From contig NZ_JAILYH010000001.1 of the NCBI RefSeq assembly GCF_019793435.1, positions 310,001 to 374,000 of the forward strand: 64,000 bases of DNA. The letters are read 5' to 3'. Shown piece after piece: positions 8,698-18,431 of this stretch. Source of the DNA: Rhizobium redzepovicii (GTDB taxonomy: Bacteria > Pseudomonadota > Alphaproteobacteria > Rhizobiales > Rhizobiaceae). A program made the position numbers and the translations under genes. The notes beneath the pieces are model-generated. The model saw only the letters and a list, made by a program, of their open reading frames with translations, did not search any database and had not been told where the DNA came from. The first letter of the stretch is position 1, and each line of letters starts with the position of its first letter.

Positions 8698-10701
8698 ATG
8701 TTTTCCAATCCTGACCTCCTGAAGTTCGTCTTCGGCCGGTTGACCCTCGATGCCATCCCCTATCACGAGCCGATCCTGGTCGTGACCTTCATCGGCGTTG
8801 TCATCGGCGGTCTCGCCGTGCTCGGCGCCATCACCTATTTCAAGTTCTGGGGCCCGCTCTGGAACGACTGGATCTGCAGCGTCGATCACAAGAAGATCGG
8901 CATCATGTATGTGATCCTCGCCGTCATCATGCTGTTGCGCGGCTTCTCCGACGCCATCCTGATGCGCATCCAGCAGGCGATCGCCTTCAACGGCTCCGGA
9001 GGCTACCTGCCGCCGCACCATTACGACCAGGTGTTCACCGCCCACGGCGTCATCATGATCTTCTTCGTGGCGATGCCCTTCGTCACCGGCCTGATGAACT
9101 TCGTTGTGCCGCTGCAGATCGGCGCGCGCGACGTCTCGTTCCCGTTCCTCAACAATTTCTCCTTCTGGATGACCACCGCCGGCGCGATCATCATCATGCT
9201 GTCGCTGTTCATCGGCGAATTCGCCCAGACCGGCTGGCTCGCCTATCCGCCGCTATCGGGCGCCGCCTACAGTCCGGGTGTCGGCGTCGATTATTATATC
9301 TGGGGCCTGCAGGTGGCCGGTGTCGGCACGACGCTGTCGGGCATCAACCTGATCGCCACCATCGTCAAGATGCGCGCGCCGGGCATGACCTTCATGAAGA
9401 TGCCTGTTTTCACCTGGACGGCGCTTTGCACCAACGTGCTGATCGTCGCCTCCTTCCCGATCCTGACTGCAACGCTTGCCCTGTTGTCGCTCGACCGCTA
9501 TGCCGGCACGAACTTCTTCACCAATGATCTCGGCGGCAACCCGATGATGTACATCAACCTCATCTGGATCTGGGGCCATCCGGAGGTCTACATCCTGGTG
9601 CTGCCGGCCTTCGGCATATTCTCCGAAGTCGTCGCCACCTTCTCCGGCAAACGCCTCTTCGGCTACGCCTCGATGGTCTACGCCACCTGCGTGATCATGA
9701 TCCTGTCCTACATCGTCTGGTTGCACCACTTCTTCACGATGGGATCGGGTGCTTCCGTCAACTCCTTCTTCGGCATCACCACGATGATCATCTCGATCCC
9801 GACGGGCGCGAAGATCTTCAACTGGCTGTTCACCATGTATCGCGGCCGCATCCGCTACGAGGTGCCGATGCTGTGGACGGTCGGCTTCATGGTGACCTTC
9901 GTCATCGGCGGCATGACCGGCGTAATGCTTGCCGTGCCGCCGGCCGACTTCGTGCTGCACAATTCGCTGTTCCTCATCGCCCATTTCCACAACGTCATCA
10001 TCGGCGGCGTTCTGTTCGGCATGTTCGCCGGCGTGAACTACTGGTTCCCGAAGGCCTTCGGCTTCAAGCTCGACCCCTTCTGGGGCAAGCTGAGCTTCTG
10101 GTTCTGGCAGATCGGCTTCTGGTTCGCCTTCATGCCGCTCTATGTGCTTGGCCTGATGGGCGTCACCCGCCGCATGAGCCAGTTCGAGGATCCGTCGCTG
10201 CAGATCTGGTTCATCATCGCCGCCTTCGGCGTCGGTCTGATCGCGTTGGGGATCGCCGCCTTCCTGATCCAGATCGTCGTCAGCTTCATGAAGCGCGATG
10301 AACTGCGTGACGATACGGGCGATCCCTGGGACGGCCGCACGCTGGAATGGTCGACCGCCTCGCCGCCGCCGGATTACAACTTCGCCTTCACGCCCGTCGT
10401 CCATGACCATGACAGCTGGTACGACATGAAGAACCGTGGTTATGCGCGTCCGCTGGAAGGCTTCCGGCCGATCCATATGCCGAAGAATACCGGCACCGGC
10501 GCCATCCTCTCGGGCATCAGCGTCGCGCTGGCCTTCGGCCTGATCTGGTATATGTGGTGGCTGGTCGTCGTCTCCTTCATCGGTCTGCTGGTCGTGGCGA
10601 TCGGCCATACCTTCAACTACCGACGCGACTTCCACATCCCCGCCGAAGAGGTGACCGAAACGGAAGGCAAGCGCACCGCCCTGCTTGCCGAGCAGGTGTA
10701 A
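8698..10701 (+). CDS. cyoB: Cytochrome bo3 quinol oxidase subunit I
   Basis: 667 residues, the normal CyoB length, with about 15 membrane helices. Haem and copper ligand motifs are visible: [17 protein letters not shown] (low-spin haem side), [16 protein letters not shown] (CuB histidine and the cross-linked tyrosine), LHHFFT (CuB histidines), and a C-terminal [16 protein letters not shown] (high- and low-spin haem histidines). It is the catalytic subunit that reduces oxygen with quinol electrons and pumps protons at the inner membrane. It starts 42 bases after cyoA and its stop overlaps the start of cyoC. Confidence 0.96.
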   Translation: MFSNPDLLKFVFGRLTLDAIPYHEPILVVTFIGVVIGGLAVLGAITYFKFWGPLWNDWICSVDHKKIGIMYVILAVIMLLRGFSDAILMRIQQAIAFNGSGGYLPPHHYDQVFTAHGVIMIFFVAMPFVTGLMNFVVPLQIGARDVSFPFLNNFSFWMTTAGAIIIMLSLFIGEFAQTGWLAYPPLSGAAYSPGVGVDYYIWGLQVAGVGTTLSGINLIATIVKMRAPGMTFMKMPVFTWTALCTNVLIVASFPILTATLALLSLDRYAGTNFFTNDLGGNPMMYINLIWIWGHPEVYILVLPAFGIFSEVVATFSGKRLFGYASMVYATCVIMILSYIVWLHHFFTMGSGASVNSFFGITTMIISIPTGAKIFNWLFTMYRGRIRYEVPMLWTVGFMVTFVIGGMTGVMLAVPPADFVLHNSLFLIAHFHNVIIGGVLFGMFAGVNYWFPKAFGFKLDPFWGKLSFWFWQIGFWFAFMPLYVLGLMGVTRRMSQFEDPSLQIWFIIAAFGVGLIALGIAAFLIQIVVSFMKRDELRDDTGDPWDGRTLEWSTASPPPDYNFAFTPVVHDHDSWYDMKNRGYARPLEGFRPIHMPKNTGTGAILSGISVALAFGLIWYMWWLVVVSFIGLLVVAIGHTFNYRRDFHIPAEEVTETEGKRTALLAEQV

Positions 10702-11327
10702 TGACCATGAGCGATCAGACCATCGACACATCAGAAAAGCCTGAATTCTACCTGACGGAAGATCATCATCCGGAGAACAGCACCAATCTCGGCTTCTGGC
10801 TCTACCTGATGAGCGACTGCCTGATTTTTGCGGTGCTGTTTGCCACCCACGGCGTGCTCGGTCGCAATTATGCCGCCGGCCCGTCGCCGGCCGATCTCTT
10901 CGATCTGCCGATCGTCGCCCTGAACACCTCGATGCTGCTGCTCTCCTCGATCACCTACGGCTTCGCCATGCTGCAGATGGAGCGCAACGCCAAGGCGGAA
11001 ACGCTGTTCTGGCTTGCTGTCACCGGTCTGTTCGGCGCGGCCTTCATCGGGCTTGAGCTTTATGAGTTCATCCACCTGATCCACGAAGGCGCCGGGCCGA
11101 CGCGCAGCGCCTTCCTCTCCTCCTTCTTCACCCTGGTCGGCACGCATGGGCTGCACGTTACCTTCGGGATCATCTGGCTGATCACGCTGATGGTGCAGGT
11201 GTCGATGCACGGGCTGGTCGAAGCCAACCGCCGTCGGCTGATGTGCCTTTCGATGTTCTGGCACTTCCTCGACGTCGTCTGGATCGGCGTCTTTTCCTTC
11301 GTCTATCTCCTGGGAGTTCTCGGATGA
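10701..11327 (+). CDS. cyoC: Cytochrome bo3 quinol oxidase subunit III
   Basis: 208 residues with five membrane helices, matching CyoC. Family segments are NLGFWLYLMSDCLIFAVLFATH, LYEFIHLIHEGAGPTRSAFLSSFFTLVGTHGLHVTFGIIW and MFWHFLDVVWIGVFSFVYLLG. The ATG overlaps the cyoB stop (TAATG), implying translational coupling; ATG at 10707 is an alternative. Subunit III stabilises the oxidase and helps proton supply. Confidence 0.95.
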   Translation: MTMSDQTIDTSEKPEFYLTEDHHPENSTNLGFWLYLMSDCLIFAVLFATHGVLGRNYAAGPSPADLFDLPIVALNTSMLLLSSITYGFAMLQMERNAKAETLFWLAVTGLFGAAFIGLELYEFIHLIHEGAGPTRSAFLSSFFTLVGTHGLHVTFGIIWLITLMVQVSMHGLVEANRRRLMCLSMFWHFLDVVWIGVFSFVYLLGVLG

Positions 11328-11725
11328 GTTCGCAAGCACCCGCACATGAGGATGCCCACGAGGCCCACCACGGCCACAGCCACGGCCATCAGGCCGGCCA
11401 CGGCACCTTCCGCAGCTATATGGCGGGCTTCGCCCTCTCCGTCGTCCTGACCGCCATTCCTTTCTGGCTCGTCATGGCAGGCGTGTTCGCCAGCCCGCTG
11501 GTGACGGCGGTGCTCGTCATGGCCATCGGCGCCATCCAGATCGTCGTCCATATGGTCTTCTTCCTGCACATGAACCCGCGCAGCGAGGGCGGCTGGACAA
11601 TGATGGCGCTGATCTTCACCATCATCATCGTCGCCATCGCGCTCTCCGGTTCCCTCTGGGTCATGCATCATCTCAACACAAATATGATGCCGATGAGCCC
11701 CGAGATGATGAAGAACATGCCGTGA
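11324..11725 (+). CDS. cyoD: Cytochrome bo3 quinol oxidase subunit IV
   Basis: 133 residues: a His-rich N-terminus (HEDAHEAHHGHSHGHQAGHG), then three membrane helices including IQIVVHMVFFLHMN, as in CyoD. The start overlaps the cyoC stop (ATGA). The Met-rich C-terminus (NMMPMSPEMMKNMP) is unusual and, with the CyoA tail, gives this oxidase two Met/His-rich ends. Confidence 0.93.
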   Translation: MSSQAPAHEDAHEAHHGHSHGHQAGHGTFRSYMAGFALSVVLTAIPFWLVMAGVFASPLVTAVLVMAIGAIQIVVHMVFFLHMNPRSEGGWTMMALIFTIIIVAIALSGSLWVMHHLNTNMMPMSPEMMKNMP

Positions 11726-11737
11726 TGTTCACGGAGC

Positions 11738-11758
11738 GCCGGCGGCAGCGCCGCCGGC
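11738..11758 (+). terminator. GC hairpin after cyoD
   Basis: Perfect 9-bp arms GCCGGCGGC / GCCGCCGGC with a 3-base loop, 13 bases after the cyoD stop. There is no T run, so it may only attenuate transcription or protect the 3' end; the SURF1 gene follows within 15 bases. Confidence 0.4.
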
Positions 11759-11771
11759 ATCGGTTCAGCCC

Positions 11772-12530
11772 ATGAGCGTGGCTCCTTCGGACCAACCTGA
11801 AAGACGGCCTTCCCAGGCAAAACGGGCAATCTTCTGCGTCTGCCTGGTGCTGCTTGCCGCAGCCCTCGCAGCGCTCGGCACCTGGCAGGTGCAACGCCTC
11901 TCTTGGAAGCGCGACCTTATCGCCCGCGTCGATCAGCGTGTGCATGCGGCACCGGTTCCGGCGCCGGGGCAGGCCGATTGGGATAAGGTCAATGCCGCCG
12001 AGGACGAGTATCGGCGGGTGAGTGCGACCGGGACATTGGCAAACGATAAGGAGACGCTGGTCTATGCGTCGACCGCGCTCGGCCCGGGTTATTGGGTGAT
12101 GACGCCGCTGACCCTTTCCGACGGCACTGCCATTCTCGTCAATCGCGGCTTCGTACCGATGGACAGACGCGATCCGGCCACGCGCCGCGCGGGCGAATTG
12201 TCAGGCCCGATCGAGATTACCGGTCTGATCAGGATGACCGAACCGAAGGGATCGCTGTTGCAATCCAACGATGCCGCGGCCGACCGCTGGTATTCGCGCG
12301 ATGTCGCGGCGATCGCTGAAAAGCGCGGCGTCGGCGCGGTCGCGCCCTATTTCATCGATGCCGATGCAACCTCCAATCCGGGCGGTCTGCCCGTCGGCGG
12401 CCTGACCGTCATCCATTTCCCCAACAACCATCTCGTCTATGCGATCACCTGGTACGGGCTGGCGACGATGGCGGTCGCCTTGCTGGTATTTATCCTTCGC
12501 GGCGAGATCGGAAGAGGCCGCCGCCAATAG
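11772..12530 (+). CDS. SURF1 family oxidase assembly protein
   Basis: 252 residues with the SURF1 pattern: an N-terminal membrane helix (AIFCVCLVLLAAALAALGTWQVQRLSWKR, carrying the GxWQxxRxxWK motif), a periplasmic domain (YRRVSATGTL, GPGYWVMTPL, ILVNRGFVP), and a C-terminal helix preceded by NNHLVYAITWYGLA. SURF1 proteins help insert haem into haem-copper oxidases. Its place 46 bases after cyoD ties it to assembly of the bo3 oxidase. No cyoE (haem O synthase) gene is in the operon, so haem O must come from a gene elsewhere. Confidence 0.92.
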   Translation: MSVAPSDQPERRPSQAKRAIFCVCLVLLAAALAALGTWQVQRLSWKRDLIARVDQRVHAAPVPAPGQADWDKVNAAEDEYRRVSATGTLANDKETLVYASTALGPGYWVMTPLTLSDGTAILVNRGFVPMDRRDPATRRAGELSGPIEITGLIRMTEPKGSLLQSNDAAADRWYSRDVAAIAEKRGVGAVAPYFIDADATSNPGGLPVGGLTVIHFPNNHLVYAITWYGLATMAVALLVFILRGEIGRGRRQ

Positions 12531-12639
12531 TCAGAGCTCCGGCACGCGGTTGCGCCGGGCGCTTGCGCGCAACCGGATTAACACCGTGTAAAGCGATGTC
12601 CGATACTGCTTACCGGAACAGAATATTTAGAAGCTGCCC

Positions 12640-13809
12640 ATGAACCGGCCGGATTACATTCCCAGTCTCGATGGCCTGCGCGGTATCGCCGCGCTGCTGG
12701 TCGTTCTGGCGCATGTCGGACTTATCTTTCCAACTGCATCCGCGCATTTGACCACCATGGGCAGCGAAGCGGTCGGCCTGTTTTTTGCCCTCAGCGGCTT
12801 TCTGATGGCCCATCTCTACGGTTCGCGCCCGGTGACCAAGGAAAACGTCCTGGATTTTCTGGTCAGCCGCTTTGCCCGCATCTATCCGGTTTATCTGGCT
12901 GCCGTTCTGCTTGTGGCGATACTGTCCGGCATGCAGAATCTAGACTTCGTCCAACCGATCACCGGCGGCATCGACTTTATCCGCCATGTCCTTCTTCTGG
13001 GCTCGAGTGGCGTTTTCTGGTCAATTCCACCCGAAATTCAATTCTATCTGCTCTTCCCGATCCTGTGGCTTTGCTTGGCCCGCCCGCAGCGCTACCGCGG
13101 GATGATCGTCGGCTTCACGGTGGTCGTCGTCGTCGATGGTCTGCTCGACTTGCCGGGGCCGGGAATCATGCTCCTTTCCAAGCTCCCCTATTTTCTTTTC
13201 GGCGCCCTTACCGGGAAGATGCATTCCTACGGGGATAATTGGACGCCATCCGCCCTCACCGGAATTTTCACGCTCTTTCTTCTGGCGGCGTTCTTCACGT
13301 ACAGGCATCTCGTACTTGGTTTTTCCCCCGAATTCTGGAGCCTGCAAAGCGCCTTCGCCGCAGCCGTCATTGTCGCGCTCGTTGCTCGACAACCTCCCAT
13401 CGCAGTCCATGTCCTGGCAGCTGCACCTATGCGGTTTCTAGGCACGATCAGCTTCTCACTCTATCTTTTCCACGTGCCGATAATGTTCCTCGTGCATCGG
13501 AGTTTTGAATCTCTGATGCCGGAAGCGTCGCTGATCGCGGTCGCGCTTGTCATCGCCGTGGGAGGAGCATGGTTCCTGCACGAGACGATAGAAGTCCCAG
13601 GCCGACGCCTGCTCGTCGGCCTATGGCAGCATCATCGGTGGCGCGTCACCGGACGCGACATTCCGGCTGAGCGGATCGAACAGGCGATCCTCGACCTGCA
13701 AGAGACCGAGAAGCGCCTGCTGAGCAGCGCGCCGGCAGACACAGCGGTTGAACTCCAGGAGGGAGCCGACCACGACGGGGATAGAGGCGACCAGAAGCGT
13801 CGCGCATAG
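12640..13809 (+). CDS. Acyltransferase 3 family membrane protein
   Basis: 389 residues with about ten membrane helices and the acyltransferase-3 (OafA/YrhL-like) signatures: YIPSLDGLRGIAALLVVLAHV at the N-terminus (the DGLRG segment and catalytic-type His), GLFFALSGFLMAH, and FLVSRFARIYPVY. Such proteins O-acylate surface polysaccharides, Nod factors or other glycans from the inner membrane. The last 50 residues are a charged cytoplasmic tail. It stands alone, convergent with the histidine kinase, so the substrate is unknown. Confidence 0.88.
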   Translation: MNRPDYIPSLDGLRGIAALLVVLAHVGLIFPTASAHLTTMGSEAVGLFFALSGFLMAHLYGSRPVTKENVLDFLVSRFARIYPVYLAAVLLVAILSGMQNLDFVQPITGGIDFIRHVLLLGSSGVFWSIPPEIQFYLLFPILWLCLARPQRYRGMIVGFTVVVVVDGLLDLPGPGIMLLSKLPYFLFGALTGKMHSYGDNWTPSALTGIFTLFLLAAFFTYRHLVLGFSPEFWSLQSAFAAAVIVALVARQPPIAVHVLAAAPMRFLGTISFSLYLFHVPIMFLVHRSFESLMPEASLIAVALVIAVGGAWFLHETIEVPGRRLLVGLWQHHRWRVTGRDIPAERIEQAILDLQETEKRLLSSAPADTAVELQEGADHDGDRGDQKRRA

Positions 13810-13881
13810 CACAGCCGCTCTAGCTTTTTTCGCTTTTCGCAACTCCCGGACGGAAAACCGCTTCACACTTTTCTGGAACTG

Positions 13882-15876
13882 CTAAGAAGCGACCCGGCTG
13901 ATCGCGTCGGCGAGCTGCGCCTGCGAGAAGGGCTTGCCGAGGCGGGGCAGATTTGCAATGCGCGTGCCTTCCGGGAGCTCGGCGTAACCCGTTGCGAGAA
14001 TGATCGGCATCTCCGGCCATTCCTCGCGGATCACCTCGGCAAGCTCCGCACCCGTCATACGCGGCATGGCGTGGTCGCAAATCACCAGATCGACCGGCTG
14101 CTTGCGCATGATTTCAAGCGCCTCGGGACCTGCCATCGCCTCGAACACGGTGTGACCGAGATCCTCCAGCATCAGCGTCGTATTCATCAGGACCAGACCA
14201 TCGTCATCGACGGCGACGATGCGCAGCCCGCGTGGCGTATTTTCCGCACGTTGCGCCGGGTCGGCGGTGACCTCGGCCGCTTGCTCGAGCGTGACGACCG
14301 GGAACCACAATTCAGCTGTCGTGCCTTCGCCGAGGCGGCTCTTCAGCATCAGGCGGCCTCCGGACTGGGAGGCAAGACCCTGCACCATGGAAAGGCCGAG
14401 ACCGGTGCCCTTGCCAACACCCTTCGTGGTGAAGAACGGCGTAATTGCCTGCTCCATCGTCTTTGCATCCATGCCCTCGCCATCATCGATCACCGCGATG
14501 CGGACATAGCGGCCGGACGGCAGCGGCCCCTTGCCCGGCGGCACTGATTCCTCGGCCGCGCGAAGCAATATCCGCCCGCCGGACGGCATGGCGTCGCGGG
14601 CGTTGACGACGAGATTGAGGATTGCCATCTCCAGCTGGTTCGGATCGGTAAGGATGGTCGGCAGCCGGATAGGGAAGGAGGTCTCGATCCTGGTGAGGGG
14701 GCCGAGCGAACGGCTCAGCATATCCATCATGCCGCGCACCAGGCCGGAGACGTCGATCGGCTCCATATGCAGTTCCTGCCGGCGGGAAAAGGCCAGCATG
14801 CGTTGCGTCAACGCCGCGCCGCGCTGGGCACCCTGCATGGCATTGTCGACAAGCGATGTCAGCGACAGATCCTGCGGCATGCGTTTCTTCAGGATTTCGA
14901 GACTGCCGAGCACGGCCATCAGCAGATTGTTGAAATCATGGGCGATACCGCCGGTCAATTGGCCGATCGCCTCCATCTTCTGCGACTGGAACAGCTCTTC
15001 GCGTGCCTGCTCCAGCGCCCGTTGAGTCTCCATCTTCTCGGTGATATCGCGGGTGATCTTTGCGAAACCAAGAACCTGGCCGTCATCGTCGCGGATGGCG
15101 TCGATGACGATACTCGCCCAGAAACGAGTGCCATCCTTGCGCACGCGCCAGCCTTCCCTCTCGAACCGCCCTTCGGCGCGGGCGATGCCCAGCGCGGTCT
15201 GCGGCACGCCGGCGGCGCGGTCCTCTGGGGTATAGAAGGTCGAGAAATGCCGGCCGATGATTTCATCAGGCCGGTAACCCTTGATCCGCTCGGCGCCGAA
15301 ATTCCAGCTACTGACATTACCGTCGGGATCGAGCATGTAAATCGCATAGTCGGAGACGCCCTGGACCAGCCGGCGGAACTGTTCCTCGCTCTGGCGGATT
15401 GCGTTTTCAGCGGCCCGGCGTTCCGTCAAATCACGCGTGATCTTGGCAAAACCGATAAGTTCGCCGGAGGGACGGCGGATCGGATCGATGATCACATGCG
15501 CCCAGAAGCGGCTGCCGTCCTTGCGCTGGCGCCAGCCCTCCCCTTCGAACCGGCCTTGCTCCCTCGCGGTGGTGAGCGCGCGCTCCGGAATGCCCGCGGC
15601 GCGGTCCTCTTCCGAATAGAAACGGGAAAAATGCTCGCCGAGAATTTCGGAAGGCTTGTAACCTTTAAAACGCTGAGCCCCGGTATTCCAGCTGGTGATG
15701 ATGCCTTCGGGGCTGAGCATGTAGATGGCGTAGTCGGTGATGGCATCGACCAAAAGGCGAAAGCGTCCCTCGTCGTTAAGAGACGGGTCTTGTCGATTCA
15801 GCGCTTCCATCAGCCCCTCTTGATCACCAGCGCTGTATAACGCGGCGGCGGCCGGATGGTTCCGAAGCGGCTTCAA
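13882..15876 (-). CDS. PAS-PAS hybrid histidine kinase with receiver domain
   Basis: 664 residues without membrane segments, so cytoplasmic. Two near-identical PAS+PAC units occupy about 37-155 and 165-280 (both contain SDYAIYML/TDYAIYML, SWN..GA.R.KGY, FYxxEDRAAG and GFAKITRD). The dimerisation domain follows with phospho-acceptor His313 in GGIAHDFNN. The ATPase domain carries N-box Asn425 (NLVVNARDA), G1 DDGEG (464-468) and G2 GTGLGL (490-495). The C-terminal receiver domain (551-660) has phospho-acceptor Asp601 (CDHAMP) and the conserved lysine of GKPF. The signal is unknown. It begins 3 bases after the flavoprotein gene, which suggests co-transcription. Confidence 0.93.
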   Translation of the reverse strand: MKPLRNHPAAAALYSAGDQEGLMEALNRQDPSLNDEGRFRLLVDAITDYAIYMLSPEGIITSWNTGAQRFKGYKPSEILGEHFSRFYSEEDRAAGIPERALTTAREQGRFEGEGWRQRKDGSRFWAHVIIDPIRRPSGELIGFAKITRDLTERRAAENAIRQSEEQFRRLVQGVSDYAIYMLDPDGNVSSWNFGAERIKGYRPDEIIGRHFSTFYTPEDRAAGVPQTALGIARAEGRFEREGWRVRKDGTRFWASIVIDAIRDDDGQVLGFAKITRDITEKMETQRALEQAREELFQSQKMEAIGQLTGGIAHDFNNLLMAVLGSLEILKKRMPQDLSLTSLVDNAMQGAQRGAALTQRMLAFSRRQELHMEPIDVSGLVRGMMDMLSRSLGPLTRIETSFPIRLPTILTDPNQLEMAILNLVVNARDAMPSGGRILLRAAEESVPPGKGPLPSGRYVRIAVIDDGEGMDAKTMEQAITPFFTTKGVGKGTGLGLSMVQGLASQSGGRLMLKSRLGEGTTAELWFPVVTLEQAAEVTADPAQRAENTPRGLRIVAVDDDGLVLMNTTLMLEDLGHTVFEAMAGPEALEIMRKQPVDLVICDHAMPRMTGAELAEVIREEWPEMPIILATGYAELPEGTRIANLPRLGKPFSQAQLADAISRVAS

Positions 15877-15879
15877 TTT

Positions 15880-17286
15880 TCAGACCGCCCTGACCTGTGG
15901 ATAGAACCGTTCACCGACCCGCTCGGCAGCGGCATAGGCCTGCGAGACGATTTCCGGCACGAGATCGATATCGGGCAAGCTGCCAAGGCCGAGCGGGCCG
16001 ATGGCAAACAGCCCGGCGATTGCCGAGCCGTCCTCGAAAAAAGGCTCGCCGCGCGCGTTCACCGCCAGCCCGAGCGAGAGCTCGTCCGGCATGGCAAGGC
16101 CGGCGGAAAACAGGCTCTGGATCAGCGGCGCCGAAAGATCCGGCGCCTGACAGCGGCAATCAATGATGCGCTCGGCATGGATGATCTCCTCGGCGGAGGA
16201 ACCGGCCGGCGTGAAAAATAGGCCGCTCAGGCCTCGGCGGCCGGCCCGCCCGCGGCGCAGCACCGTGCGGCCTTCGGCAAGCTCGCGTTCCAGGCGCAAG
16301 TGCATCGCCTCCGGCAGGCGGTTGCGATGGCTGTCGTAGATTGCCCGCAAATGCCGGTTGAACTGGTGCTTGTCGCGGGCCGGCAACGATCGCCAAAGCG
16401 AGCGGGCATGTTTCCTTAGGCCGTTCATCACAGATTGCCAGCTACGACCCTCTTCTTCAGCCTCGCGGCAGGCCTGGCGGATGAAGCGGACGATGTCGGG
16501 AAGGCTCTCGGGCAGCGCTTCGGCCGGAAACACCGGATCGGCTGAATTCGGCGTATGGCTCTGAGGCAGGAAGCCGCGCCGGGAAATGATCGTCACCTGG
16601 CCGGCATAACCGGAATCGCGCAGCTGCAGCAGCTGGTCGACGACGCGGATGCCGCTGCCGAGCAGCACTGCATGCGGCCGTGCCACGAGGCGCTGGGCCC
16701 TGACCGGCGAAGCCTGCCGCTCCCCGGCATCGGGATCGTTCAGTCCGTAGCCGGTTGCAAGGATCACCGTATCGAATAGCGGATTGGCAGGATTGGCGCT
16801 CTCGAGCAGGAAGCGGTTGCCATGGCTCCTGCGGATTGCCACGACCGGATCGTTGCAGACTTGGACGGTAATGTCCCTGCGCGCGGCAAGCGCTTCCGAG
16901 AAACGCTGATAGACGTAATCGCTGAAGATTTCCTTCGGCACGAAGATCTGCCGGAAACCGGGGATGGCGGCCGGCACCGCGGCGCGGAAGGCGGCATTGC
17001 TGCAGAGCCAGTCGTTGAAATCGTCATTGTCGCCGACTGACACCGAGAGATCGCGCACGCGGGTGTTGAGGATCGTCGAGGCCCGCGCTGACGCCAGCGC
17101 CTGCCCGCCGCTGACCGACGAATTCGGATCGAACAGCTGCAAATGGAAAGGCGCGCGCAGCGTTTTCATCAAGGCGATGGCCGCCATCATGCCGGAAAAG
17201 CCGCGGCCGACGATCGCGATACGCGGCACGGCCGATATCTGTGCCGCCGCATTGGCTCTGGCGGAAAAAAGTCCCTGAACCGTCAT
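15880..17286 (-). CDS. FAD/NAD(P)-binding protein (COG4529-like)
   Basis: 468 residues with an N-terminal Rossmann motif (RIAIVGRGFSGMMAAI) and a second dinucleotide-binding feature in TVILATGYGLNDPD. There is a PNSSVSGGQALAS segment and the ILNTRVRDLSV stretch typical of the NAD_binding_9 family. It is probably a soluble flavoprotein oxidoreductase; the substrate is unknown. The hybrid kinase gene follows after only 3 bases, so redox state and signalling may be linked, though that is inference. Upstream (17287-17583) lies the likely promoter, including an AT-rich tract near 17455-17500. Confidence 0.78.
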   Translation of the reverse strand: MTVQGLFSARANAAAQISAVPRIAIVGRGFSGMMAAIALMKTLRAPFHLQLFDPNSSVSGGQALASARASTILNTRVRDLSVSVGDNDDFNDWLCSNAAFRAAVPAAIPGFRQIFVPKEIFSDYVYQRFSEALAARRDITVQVCNDPVVAIRRSHGNRFLLESANPANPLFDTVILATGYGLNDPDAGERQASPVRAQRLVARPHAVLLGSGIRVVDQLLQLRDSGYAGQVTIISRRGFLPQSHTPNSADPVFPAEALPESLPDIVRFIRQACREAEEEGRSWQSVMNGLRKHARSLWRSLPARDKHQFNRHLRAIYDSHRNRLPEAMHLRLERELAEGRTVLRRGRAGRRGLSGLFFTPAGSSAEEIIHAERIIDCRCQAPDLSAPLIQSLFSAGLAMPDELSLGLAVNARGEPFFEDGSAIAGLFAIGPLGLGSLPDIDLVPEIVSQAYAAAERVGERFYPQVRAV

Positions 17287-17583
17287 CGCAACTCCTTTGC
17301 GGCTTCATCCGCACCGTGTGTCGATCGAGGTTTCAACGCATAAAAGCGGATCATGCGTTGATGAGGTTCATGCGGCCATTTACGAACATCTGCCGCAGCA
17401 TCGAGGTCCGAGCCGGAGGCCTCGACAGTGCCCGAGCGGAGTAATCACGCTCGGTCTATAGTCTATTAAACTAGTCGTGTATCAAAGCGCTAAATCTCAC
17501 GCATGGCAAGAGCTTTCTTGCCGTGGCGATTCAAGCCATTGAAAGATAACGGGATTTAGAAGAATCGAGGCGTTTTTTCGGCT

Positions 17584-18201
17584 TCAGCCGCCCTCGCCCG
17601 GATATTGCTTAGCCTTTAGAAGGCCCGCCAGATGTGCCGTATTGCGGGCCAGCATATCGACGGCTTTGGTCACTACTTTCGGGACCTTGTCGAGATCGAC
17701 GAAATTGGTGGAGCCCATCGCTTCGCCGACCCAGTAGGCGACGGCATTGGCCGGTATGGTGAAGCCGACGTCGTTCAGCGCCTGGTAGATCTCGGCCGAC
17801 ACATGATGGGCGCCGTCCTCGTTGCCGACGACGGCGACGGCCGCGACCCTGCCGTAAGAGGCCATGCGGCCCTGATCGTCGGTCTCGTCGAGGAAGGCGT
17901 CCATGCGTTCCAGCGCCCGTTTGCAGATGCTGGAAGGCTGGCCGAGCCAGATCGGCGTCGCCATGATCAGGATATCGGCGGCGAGCACCCTGGCGCGAAT
18001 ATCAGGCCAGTCATCGCCTTTGCCCTCATCCGATGTGACGCCAGGCTTGACGTTGAAATCGGCAAGCCGCAGCACCTCCGTCTTGACGTCATAGGCCCAC
18101 AGCGCCTTGTCGATGAGGCCGATCATCCGGTCGGTCGAAGACGGCTCCTTGGCATCGCTGGATTTCAAAGTTGCATTGAGAGCGAGGGCTTTCAGCGGCA
18201 T
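17584..18201 (-). CDS. Flavodoxin-like NAD(P)H-dependent reductase
   Basis: 205 residues with the flavodoxin-like fold of NADPH-dependent FMN reductases. It has an N-terminal LKALALNATLK strand and phosphate loop, then DILIMATPIWLGQPSSICKRALERMD, the FMN-ring-binding loop of this family, and AVAVVGNEDGAHHVSAEIYQALNDVGFTIP. It probably reduces flavin or quinone-like substrates in the cytoplasm. The start at 18201 is set by GGAGAGAG just upstream; the frame continues upstream without support. It is divergent from the ABC exporter pair. Confidence 0.87.
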   Translation of the reverse strand: MPLKALALNATLKSSDAKEPSSTDRMIGLIDKALWAYDVKTEVLRLADFNVKPGVTSDEGKGDDWPDIRARVLAADILIMATPIWLGQPSSICKRALERMDAFLDETDDQGRMASYGRVAAVAVVGNEDGAHHVSAEIYQALNDVGFTIPANAVAYWVGEAMGSTNFVDLDKVPKVVTKAVDMLARNTAHLAGLLKAKQYPGEGG

Positions 18202-18431
18202 GATCTCTCTCCGGAAATGATTGCCTGACGGGGTTGTCTGCCGCAACCCACCCGCGCGCCGATTGTTCCCTTCGGGATGCGAGGGGACCTCACGTAAAAA
18301 TAACCAGTTGGTGAATTCTTTACTTGAACCCCCAAATGGAATCGGCAAAAGTGAAGGTGCTATCAATCCTTTCATGGATTTGCCGTCTTTTCGGGCCAGC
18401 GTCCGATCACACATCTATTGGAAAAAATACC

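Noticed and set aside
18245..18269. GGAAC-N16-GGTT on the minus strand before the flavodoxin gene
   Set aside because: The second element is GGTT rather than CGTT, so the match to the EcfG consensus is incomplete.
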